A DNA stretch of 64,000 nt from Agromyces sp. LHK192. Its GTDB lineage: Bacteria; Actinomycetota; Actinomycetes; Actinomycetales; Microbacteriaceae. This document shows positions 58,124 to 64,000 of this stretch, one piece after another. Each line of letters begins with the position of its first letter. Positions within the stretch are counted from its first letter, which is position 1. The position numbers and the translations under genes were made by a program. Under the pieces are notes generated by a model. The model was not told where the DNA came from, did not search any database, and worked only from the letters and a program-made list of their open reading frames with translations. Where the stretch lies: positions 2,232,001 through 2,296,000 of the forward strand of contig NZ_CP034753.1 in the NCBI RefSeq assembly GCF_004006235.1, read 5' to 3'.

Positions 58124-58417
58124 TCAGGAAGCGCACTCCAGGCAGATCGCCCCGAGCTTGGTCTCGTGGTCGATCTGCGAGCGGTGCTTCACCAGGAAGC
58201 AGCTCACGCAGGTGAACTCGTCGGCCTGCGGCGGGAGCACGACGACGTCGAGCTCGACGTCCGACAGATCGGCTCCGGCCAGGTCGAAGCTACCGGGGTT
58301 GTCGGCGTCCTCGACGTCGACTGCTCCGGAGAGCTTGTCGGGAACGCGCTCCTTGAGGGCCTCGATCGACTCGGAGTCGTCCTCGGTCTTCCGCGGTGCG
58401 TCGTAATCCGTTGCCAT
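58124..58417 (-). CDS. DUF4193 family zinc-ribbon-like protein
   Basis: A 97-residue acidic protein starting MATDYDAPRKTEDDSESIEALKERVPDK, a stretch highly conserved in Actinobacteria, with a C-terminal Cys pair set FTCVSCFLVKHRSQ and AICLECAS that probably binds zinc. Function unknown. A start six bases earlier (MGMATDYD) is possible, but the shorter form matches the family. Confidence 0.9.
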   Translation of the reverse strand: MATDYDAPRKTEDDSESIEALKERVPDKLSGAVDVEDADNPGSFDLAGADLSDVELDVVVLPPQADEFTCVSCFLVKHRSQIDHETKLGAICLECAS

Positions 58418-58457
58418 GCCCATCCATTCGTTGTTGCGCCGTGAATTCGGCGGCCAT

Positions 58458-58489
58458 AGTTTGCACGAAATACCCTCCGTTGGCAAACT
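58458..58489. promoter_or_regulatory. Inverted repeat between DUF4193 and sepH
   Basis: AGTTTGC (58458-58464) and GCAAACT (58483-58489), 25 bp apart, in an A/T-richer part of the divergent promoter region. It could be a wide operator. Confidence 0.35.
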
Positions 58490-58611
58490 CCCGCGCGGTT
58501 CGCGACGATCGATCACTCGTTCAACTTCCGGCGCGCCCGCGCTATTCCCGGGTTCCCGCCTCGCCCATGGCATCCTTGGCCGGAGACGAAAGCACGGAAG
58601 GGCTTGTCGCG

Positions 58612-59757
58612 ATGCAAGAACTCAAGGTGATCGGTGTGGAGAGCGGTGCACTCATCGCCGCCTCCGATGATGGTGCCCGCTTCCGGATCGAGATCGACGA
58701 CGTGCTCCAGTCGCGGATCCGACAGGCGCACCCGGAGGTCCACCAGGGCCCGAAGCTCTCCCCACGCGAAGTGCAGGCGCACATCCGCGCGGGGCTCAGC
58801 TCCGACGAGGTCGCGAAGCTCACGGGTGCCTCGGTCGACTACGTGCGGCGCTTCGAAGGCCCCGTGATGGCCGAGCGCGAGCACATGGTCACCTCGGCCC
58901 TCGCCGTTCCGGTGCACGTGTCGGGAGAGGTCGACCCCTCGGAGGATCCGCTCTCCTTCGGCACGGTGATCCGGGAGCGCCTCGCCAAGCTGGACGCCCT
59001 CGGCGAGCGGTGGGCCAGCTGGAAGGACGAGGAGCGCGGCTGGATCGTCAAGCTCGAGTTCACCGCCGACGCGATCGACCACGACGCACGGTGGGGCTTC
59101 GATCCTCGCCGCAGGGCGTTGCAGCCGATCAACTCGGAGGCGATCACGCTGTCCCAGCAGGGCGAGTTGAAGGACGGCCTCATCCCGCGCCTCCGTGCGG
59201 TCGGCGGTGACCCCGACCAGTCACGGTTCGACAGCGGCGCGTTCACCTTCGAGGAACCGGAGCCCGAAGCGCCGCAGGAAACCGCACCACCGGCCGAGTC
59301 CCTGCCGTACGGTCGACCGACGCCGCTCGCACCCCAGGTGTCGAGCCCTGCGGCCGCCCGTGCGGCCATCAAGCGAGCCGACGAGCCCACGCAGGTGCAG
59401 AGCGAGACCGCGGACCTCCTCGAAGCACTCCGGCGACGCAGGGGCGAGCGTGAGGCCGCTGCCAACGATCCGACACCGGCACTCGTTCCCGCCGCGCCGA
59501 TGCACGTGTCGCCCGCGCAGGCCACTCCCTCCGGCAGCGGCCCTGATGCCGCAGCACCGACGCCGCAGGTGGCCGCCCAGGCCTCGGAACCCACCCTCGA
59601 CCTGCCGGACGAGGAGCAGCCCGGCGCGGCCGCGCGCTCGCTCTGGGGCGGGAAGGCGTCGTCCGGCGCGGGCCGCACGGCGAAGAAGGGTCGCGCATCG
59701 ATGCCCAGCTGGGACGAGATCGTGTTCGGCGCACGTACGGACGACGACCTGGCCTGA
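58612..59757 (+). CDS. sepH: Septation protein SepH
   Basis: Actinobacterial FtsZ-binding protein that promotes Z-ring assembly. The 381 residues have the conserved N-terminal DUF3071 domain (MQELKVIGVESGALIAASDDGARFRIEID), a helix-turn-helix (LSSDEVAKLTGASVDYVRRFEGPVMAEREHM), the YW-type KDEERGWIVKLEFTADAIDHDARWGFDPRRRAL segment, then a long disordered Pro/Ala/Glu linker and a conserved C-terminus MPSWDEIVFG. The ATG 58612 has GGAAGG upstream and matches the family start; a longer start at 58567 is possible. Confidence 0.93.
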   Translation: MQELKVIGVESGALIAASDDGARFRIEIDDVLQSRIRQAHPEVHQGPKLSPREVQAHIRAGLSSDEVAKLTGASVDYVRRFEGPVMAEREHMVTSALAVPVHVSGEVDPSEDPLSFGTVIRERLAKLDALGERWASWKDEERGWIVKLEFTADAIDHDARWGFDPRRRALQPINSEAITLSQQGELKDGLIPRLRAVGGDPDQSRFDSGAFTFEEPEPEAPQETAPPAESLPYGRPTPLAPQVSSPAAARAAIKRADEPTQVQSETADLLEALRRRRGEREAAANDPTPALVPAAPMHVSPAQATPSGSGPDAAAPTPQVAAQASEPTLDLPDEEQPGAAARSLWGGKASSGAGRTAKKGRASMPSWDEIVFGARTDDDLA

Positions 59758-59824
59758 CCGGTCACTCGTCGCCATCGGGCACCTCGGTTGCCCCGAGCCG
59801 GCGGTGTCGGCACCCACTGCTAGC

Positions 59825-59844
59825 GTTCGAACATCTGTTCGAAC
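59825..59844. promoter_or_regulatory. LexA (SOS) box upstream of the DUF6504 gene
   Basis: GTTCGAACATCTGTTCGAAC contains TCGAAC-n4-GTTCGA (59827-59842), the full actinobacterial LexA consensus without mismatch. It ends 13 bases before the DUF6504 ATG, so LexA binding would block its expression. Confidence 0.85.
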
Positions 59845-59857
59845 GAAGGGTGCGGCG

Positions 59858-60142
59858 ATGTCACGAGTGCAGGAGTTCGTCGAGGTCTGGCCCGATGAGT
59901 CCGGCGAGCCGAAACGTCTCGTCTGGCGCGGTCGGCGCTTCCGGGTGAGCGATCGGCCGACGCCGCTGGTGGGCCCTGCCGAATGGTGGGAGCCGTTCGC
60001 CGGCCACGACGTCTCCCCCGGCCGCCATCCGCTGTCGATCGCCGACTGGCGCTTCCAGGCGGGTACCGAAGACGGCGAGACCCACATGTTCGACGTGGGT
60101 CGCGACGGAGACCGCTGGCGGGTGCTGGGCGTCTTCGACTGA
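59858..60142 (+). CDS. DUF6504 family protein, probably DNA-damage inducible
   Basis: A 94-residue basic/aromatic protein: VQEFVEVWPDESGEPKRLVWRGRRFRVSDRPTPLVGPAEWWEP, then WRFQAGTEDGETHMFDVGRDGDRWRVLGVFD. Similar small proteins (DUF6504) lie beside imuB/dnaE2 translesion-synthesis genes in other Actinobacteria, where they may aid mutasome function; that link is from memory. Here it is alone between sepH and clpX, with a perfect LexA box and GAAGGG ribosome-binding site. Biochemical function unknown. Confidence 0.82.
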   Translation: MSRVQEFVEVWPDESGEPKRLVWRGRRFRVSDRPTPLVGPAEWWEPFAGHDVSPGRHPLSIADWRFQAGTEDGETHMFDVGRDGDRWRVLGVFD

Positions 60143-60150
60143 ACCGGGAG

Positions 60151-61425
60151 CTAGGCCGACTTCTCGGCGCGGCGCGGCTTGTGCGGCACGATCGTCGGCG
60201 CGGCGTTGTCGAGCACGGCTGCGCGCGTGACCACTACGCGCGCGACCCCGGTCGTGCTCGGCACCTCGAACATGATCGGACCGAGCACCTCCTCCATGAT
60301 CGCGCGGAGGCCGCGAGCGCCCGTCTGCCGCAGCACGGCGAGGTCGGCGATCGCCTCGAGCGCCTCGCCCTCGAAGTCGAGCTGCACGCCGTCGAGCTCG
60401 AACATGCGTTGATACTGCTTCACGAGGGCGTTGCGCGGCTCCGTGAGGATCTCCATGAGCGCCTCGCGGTCGAGCGGCGAGACGGTCGTGACGACCGGGA
60501 GTCGGCCGATGAACTCCGGGATGAGGCCGAACTTGTGCAGGTCCTCGGGCAGCACCTCGCTGAAGATGTCGCCCTGATCCTGCTTGCTGTGCAACGGCGC
60601 CCCGAACCCGATGCCGCGCTTGCCGGCACGCGACGAGATGATGTCCTCCAGTCCGGCGAACGCACCGGCGACGATGAACAGCACGTTCGTCGTGTCGATC
60701 TGGATGAACTCCTGATGCGGATGCTTCCGCCCACCCTGCGGCGGCACGGACGCGACCGTTCCCTCGAGGATCTTCAGCAGCGCCTGCTGCACGCCCTCGC
60801 CGGAGACGTCGCGGGTGATCGACGGGTTCTCGGCCTTGCGGGCGATCTTGTCGACCTCGTCGATGTAGATGATGCCGGTCTCCGCACGCTTCACGTCGTA
60901 GTCGGCGGCCTGGATCAGCTTCAGCAGGATGTTCTCGACGTCTTCGCCGACGTATCCCGCCTCGGTGAGCGCGGTCGCGTCGGCGACGGCGAACGGCACG
61001 TTGAGCTGCTTGGCGAGGGTCTGCGCGAGGTAGGTCTTGCCGCAGCCGGTCGGGCCGATGAGGAGGATGTTCGACTTCGCGAGCTCGACGTCGTCGCGGT
61101 GGTCCGCCGAGGTGATGGCCTGCTTGGCCCGGACGCGCTTGTAGTGGTTGTAGACCGCCACCGCGAGTGCGCGCTTCGCGACCTCCTGGCCGATGACGTA
61201 CTCCTCGAGGAAGGAGAAGATCTCCTTCGGCTTCGGCAGTTCGAACTCGCCGGACTCCGTCTCGGTCGCCTCGGCGAGCCGCTCCTCGATGATCTCGTTG
61301 CAGAGTTCGACGCACTCGTCGCAGATGTAGACGCCTGGGCCGGCGATGAGCTGCTGGACCTGCTTCTGGCTCTTTCCACAGAACGAGCACTTCAGCAGGT
61401 CGGCGCTCTCCCCGATGCGTGCCAT
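60151..61425 (-). CDS. clpX: ATP-dependent Clp protease ATP-binding subunit ClpX
   Basis: AAA+ unfoldase that feeds substrates to ClpP. The 424 residues have the N-terminal zinc-binding domain (KCSFCGKSQ and [14 protein letters not shown]), Walker [16 protein letters not shown] near residue 125, the pore loop GYVGEDVE, Walker [14 protein letters not shown], the IGF loop [11 protein letters not shown] that docks on ClpP, and the sensor 2 [17 protein letters not shown] start. Terminator and a 185-bp gap separate it from clpP2, so it can have its own promoter. Confidence 0.98.
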   Translation of the reverse strand: MARIGESADLLKCSFCGKSQKQVQQLIAGPGVYICDECVELCNEIIEERLAEATETESGEFELPKPKEIFSFLEEYVIGQEVAKRALAVAVYNHYKRVRAKQAITSADHRDDVELAKSNILLIGPTGCGKTYLAQTLAKQLNVPFAVADATALTEAGYVGEDVENILLKLIQAADYDVKRAETGIIYIDEVDKIARKAENPSITRDVSGEGVQQALLKILEGTVASVPPQGGRKHPHQEFIQIDTTNVLFIVAGAFAGLEDIISSRAGKRGIGFGAPLHSKQDQGDIFSEVLPEDLHKFGLIPEFIGRLPVVTTVSPLDREALMEILTEPRNALVKQYQRMFELDGVQLDFEGEALEAIADLAVLRQTGARGLRAIMEEVLGPIMFEVPSTTGVARVVVTRAAVLDNAAPTIVPHKPRRAEKSA

Positions 61426-61550
61426 CGCATCCTCCCTCTCGACGAGTCTGCTCCGAGCCTAACCCGTACCGGCGGGCTTGCGGCGGAGCGGCGCGCATTC
61501 GTGCAGACCCGCGGTTCGCCGAGGGCGAATCCGTTGCCCTCGCGGACGCA

Positions 61551-61582
61551 CGGATGCCCCGGTGCGGGCACCGGGGCATCCG
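61551..61582 (-). terminator. Terminator after clpP2
   Basis: A perfect 14-bp stem (61551-61564 with 61569-61582), loop CGGG, 29 bases past the clpP2 stop. A smaller hairpin (CGAGGGC/GCCCTCG, about 61520-61542) follows. Confidence 0.85.
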
Positions 61583-61611
61583 ATTCGCGTCTGCGACGCG
61601 CGATGACGGGG

Positions 61612-62295
61612 TCAGCGCGTGAGCGCCGGCAGCGTCTTCCGCGAGGTGAGCACCTGGTCGATGAGGCCGTACTCGAGCGCCTCGTTCGCGGACAGGATCT
61701 TGTCACGGTCGATGTCGCCGTTCACCTGCTCGATCGAGCGGTTCGAGTGCTTCGAGAGGGTCTCCTCGAGCCAGGTGCGCATGCGAAGGATCTCAGCCGC
61801 CTGGATCTCGATGTCGGACGCCTGGCCGTGACCGGCTTCGCCCATCGCGGGCTGGTGGATCAGGATGCGGGCGTTCGGCAGCGCGAGTCGGCGACCGGGT
61901 GTGCCCGCCGCCGCGATGACGGCCGCGGCCGAGGCCGCCTGCCCGAGCACGACCGTCTGGATCTGCGGACGGATGTACTGCATCGTGTCGTAGATCGCGG
62001 TCATCGCCGTGAACGAGCCGCCGGGCGAGTTGATGTACATCATGATGTCGCGGTCGGGGTCCATCGACTCGAGCACGAGCAGCTGCGCCATGATGTCGTC
62101 GGCCGACGCGTCGTCGACCTGGACGCCGAGGAAGATGATGCGGTCCTCGAAGAGCTTCGCGTACGGGTCCTGGCGCTTGAAGCCGTAGGCCGTGCGCTCC
62201 TCGAAGCTCGGGAGGATGTAGCGGGAGCCGGGCGCCTGGGTGCCCGAGAAGGCGGTGCCGCCGAAAGCAGGGCCACCGAAGGTAGGTGCAGTCAT
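61612..62295 (-). CDS. clpP2: ATP-dependent Clp protease proteolytic subunit, ClpP2-type
   Basis: Serine protease subunit. The 227 residues begin with an unusual Gly/Phe/Thr-rich leader (TFGGPAFGGTAFSGTQAPGSRYILPSFEERTAYG) likely to be removed or flexible; the triad is Ser in VLGQAASAAAVIAAAG (about 122), His in ILIHQPAMGEAGHG and Asp in INGDIDRDKILSANEALEYGLID. The AASAA rather than MAASMG surroundings mark the ClpP2-type paralogue. ATG start, 20 bases after clpP1. Actinobacterial Clp needs both subunits. Confidence 0.95.
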   Translation of the reverse strand: MTAPTFGGPAFGGTAFSGTQAPGSRYILPSFEERTAYGFKRQDPYAKLFEDRIIFLGVQVDDASADDIMAQLLVLESMDPDRDIMMYINSPGGSFTAMTAIYDTMQYIRPQIQTVVLGQAASAAAVIAAAGTPGRRLALPNARILIHQPAMGEAGHGQASDIEIQAAEILRMRTWLEETLSKHSNRSIEQVNGDIDRDKILSANEALEYGLIDQVLTSRKTLPALTR

Positions 62296-62315
62296 TCGCG
62301 TGTTCTCTCTCTTCC

Positions 62316-62900
62316 TCAGGCCTGGGTTCCGCCGCCGCCGGTCACGTCGAGCGCGGACTCGCGGATGTGGTCGACGAAGCCGTACTCGAGCGCCTCCTCG
62401 GCAGTGAACCAGCGGTCGCGGTCGCCGTCGGCGTTGATCTGCTCGACGGACTTGCCCGTCTGGGCAGCGGTGATCTCGGCGAGCCGCTTCTTCATGGAGA
62501 GGATCAGCTGGGCCTGCGTCTGGATGTCGCTCGCCGTGCCGCCGAAGCCGCCGTGCGGCTGGTGCAGCAGCACTCGGGCGTTGGGGGTGATGTACCGCTT
62601 GCCCTTGGTGCCCGCGGTGAGCAGCAGTTGGCCCATCGACGCCGCCATGCCGATGCCGACGGTCACGATGTCGTTGGGCACGAACTGCATGGTGTCGTAG
62701 ATCGCCATGCCCGCGGTGATCGATCCACCGGGCGAGTTGATGTACAGGTAGATGTCCTTCTTCGGGTCCTCGGCTGCGAGCAGCAGCAGCTTCGCCGCGA
62801 TCTCGTTCGCGTTGTCATCGCGGACCTCGGAGCCGAGCCAGATGATGCGGTCCTTCAGCAGACGATCGAACACACCGGGCTGCAGTGACGGTTCGGCCAT
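62316..62900 (-). CDS. clpP1: ATP-dependent Clp protease proteolytic subunit, ClpP1-type
   Basis: Partner ring of ClpP2. The 194 residues have [47 protein letters not shown], the Ser in [17 protein letters not shown], the His in [17 protein letters not shown] and the Asp in [23 protein letters not shown] 62900 ([10 protein letters not shown]) has ACGGAG upstream; the frame stays open further upstream without a better start. Confidence 0.96.
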   Translation of the reverse strand: MAEPSLQPGVFDRLLKDRIIWLGSEVRDDNANEIAAKLLLLAAEDPKKDIYLYINSPGGSITAGMAIYDTMQFVPNDIVTVGIGMAASMGQLLLTAGTKGKRYITPNARVLLHQPHGGFGGTASDIQTQAQLILSMKKRLAEITAAQTGKSVEQINADGDRDRWFTAEEALEYGFVDHIRESALDVTGGGGTQA

Positions 62901-62975
62901 GGAATTTCGCTCCGTTTCGTTGTCGCGTTCACTCGAATCTATCCGGTGCAACACGGCCGAACGGGGCTGTTCGCC

Positions 62976-63533
62976 CTAGGCGGATGACGCGTCGGCGGTC
63001 GAGGCGTCCGGTCGCCGTTCCGGGGCTCCGTCGGCGCCGCCTTCCGGCTCGACGAGCGCCGCGGCGTAGGCCGTCATCGACCGCGTGTACCGGCGCAGGT
63101 GCGGTGCGAGCGCGGTCAGCGCGACGGATGCCCCTCGCGTCGGGTCGCCCGCGCTCACGAGCGCGAGCGCGAGGAACGCGGCGACCTCGTCGCGGTACGG
63201 CGCATCAGGGTGGTCGCGGTACTCGGCCTCGATCATCCGAAGCGCCTCGGCGACGTCGCCGAGGTTGCGGATGCTGCTCGCCAACTGGACGACCGCCTGC
63301 GGGCGGTGCTCATCGTCGAGTCCGAGCTCGAGCGCGCGCCGGTACAGCGGCACGGCGTCCTCCGGCAGCCCGGCGGAGTCCCTCGCGCCCGCGCGCTCGA
63401 AGGCGGCCCTGGCGTCGTCGTCGCCGCGTTCCGCGGCGATGGCGTCGATCCGCTCGATCACCTCGTCGTCGACGAGCGACCCCGCGGCCAGTTCCCAGAC
63501 CTCGGCGATCCGCCGGTCCCAGTCGTCGGTCAT
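62976..63533 (-). CDS. Tetratricopeptide-repeat protein between tig and clpP1
   Basis: A 185-residue soluble helical protein. Two or three TPR-like units lie between about residues 60 and 135 ([57 protein letters not shown]); the C-terminus is a Glu/Gly/Ala-rich tail. GAGGAGGAG lies 7 bases before the ATG. Its place in the trigger factor/Clp block suggests a role in protein quality control, but this is only context. Confidence 0.85.
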   Translation of the reverse strand: MTDDWDRRIAEVWELAAGSLVDDEVIERIDAIAAERGDDDARAAFERAGARDSAGLPEDAVPLYRRALELGLDDEHRPQAVVQLASSIRNLGDVAEALRMIEAEYRDHPDAPYRDEVAAFLALALVSAGDPTRGASVALTALAPHLRRYTRSMTAYAAALVEPEGGADGAPERRPDASTADASSA

Positions 63534-63556
63534 CCGTGCACTCCTCCTCGAGATGC

Positions 63557-63592
63557 GGAAGGGCCGGATGCCGCGTGGCATCCGGCCCTTCC
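63557..63592 (-). terminator. Terminator after tig
   Basis: A perfect 16-bp stem (63557-63572 with 63577-63592), loop GCGT, 11 bases past the tig stop. Confidence 0.88.
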
Positions 63593-63603
63593 GGGTGGTT
63601 TCG

Positions 63604-64000
63604 TTACTCGGCGTCGGCCTGCTCGGCCTCGGCCTTCTTCTTGGTGGCGCGCTTCTTCGGAGCCGGCTTCTCCTCGACGACCTCGGCCTCCACGGCCTCG
63701 GCCTCAGGAGCGGCCTCGCCCTCGTCATCGGAACCGGCGACGGCCGTGAACTCCGACAGGTCGACGGCGTTACCAGAGGCATCCGCGACCTTCGCCTTGC
63801 CCAGCGCGATCGCGAGCGCCTTGTTGCGGGCGACCTCGCCGACCATCGCGGGGATCTGGCCCTGCTCGCTCAGGATCTGCACGAACTCGTTCGGGTTCAT
63901 GCCGTACTGCGCGGCACCCTGGACGAGGTACTGCGTGAGCTCCTCCTGGCTGACCTGGACCTTCTCCGTCTCGGCGATCTTGTCGAGGAGGATCTGGGTC
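63604..64000 (-). CDS. tig: Trigger factor (C-terminal part; start beyond window)
   Basis: Ribosome-bound chaperone and peptidyl-prolyl isomerase; only the last ~132 codons are visible. [25 protein letters not shown] and [33 protein letters not shown] match the C-terminal arm of trigger factor. The remainder is an acidic Ala/Glu-rich stretch and a basic [11 protein letters not shown] tail, common in actinobacterial trigger factors. Ends in TAA. Confidence 0.94.
   Translation of the reverse strand, partial: TQILLDKIAETEKVQVSQEELTQYLVQGAAQYGMNPNEFVQILSEQGQIPAMVGEVARNKALAIALGKAKVADASGNAVDLSEFTAVAGSDDEGEAAPEAEAVEAEVVEEKPAPKKRATKKKAEAEQADAE

Overview
The window is about 64 kb of high-GC chromosome from an actinobacterium, most likely the family Microbacteriaceae (an Agromyces- or Microbacterium-like genus; the genus cannot be fixed from this sequence). 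The signs are the strong G/C preference at third codon positions, frequent GTG and TTG starts, a set of proteins restricted to Actinobacteria (SepH, DUF3000, DUF3093, DUF3159, DUF3710, DUF4193, DUF6504), pdxS/pdxT vitamin B6 synthesis under a MocR-type regulator, a LexA box of actinobacterial type, and a GlnR-type box. No rRNA, CRISPR array, transposase, integrase or phage gene is visible. Almost all of it is core genome.

Layout. 1-2600 (minus): pyrR-pyrB-pyrC, de novo pyrimidine synthesis, with a PyrR-binding RNA loop in the leader. 2635-3147: a DoxX-type membrane protein. 3450-13898 (minus): one long co-directional run, small membrane protein, alaS, ruvX, mltG, aroE, aroC, aroK, aroB, aroQ, efp, nusB, covering alanyl-tRNA synthesis, cell-wall glycan termination, the shikimate pathway and translation/antitermination factors. 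14057-16336 (minus): rpsD and rarA, separated by a 3 x 21-bp tandem repeat. 16459-19231 (plus): a membrane-anchored cyclophilin, a DUF349 protein and an unassigned protein that converge on rel. 19263-30919 (minus): rel, secF/secD/yajC, ruvB/ruvA/ruvC, yebC, a hemerythrin-domain protein, a DUF1697 protein, pdxT and pdxS. 31030-33241 (plus): pdxR and a pyridoxal kinase, divergent from pdxS. 33279-35824 (minus): HIT protein and thrS.

36093-39779 is the only clearly accessory-looking stretch: a secreted GH87-type alpha-1,3-glucanase/mycodextranase-like protein, four tRNA genes (Val-GAC, Cys, Gly, Val-CAC) and a lone PemK/MazF-like protein. 39906-43960 holds amt (with a GlnR-type box upstream), zapE, a rhodanese and sufE. 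43980-50489 has a membrane-anchored hydrolase, DUF3000, an RNase D-like protein and a fadA/fadB pair for fatty-acid beta-oxidation. 50572-55556 (minus): dxs and acnA. 55714-58417: DUF3159, DUF3710, dut, DUF3093, DUF4193. 58612-60142 (plus): sepH and a DUF6504 gene with a perfect LexA box. 60151-64000 (minus): clpX, clpP2, clpP1, a TPR protein and the 3' end of tig, the trigger factor/Clp protein quality-control block.

Many neighbouring genes overlap by 1-8 bases, so translational coupling is the rule. Strong hairpin terminators mark most operon ends. I found no convincing novel multi-gene system. The observations most worth testing are the LexA-controlled DUF6504 gene, the two candidate operators in front of acnA, the GH87-type enzyme with its own candidate operator, the inverted duplication of tRNA-Val plus terminator, the tandem repeat in front of rpsD, and an apparently favoured DNA word GGATGCC/GGCATCC.
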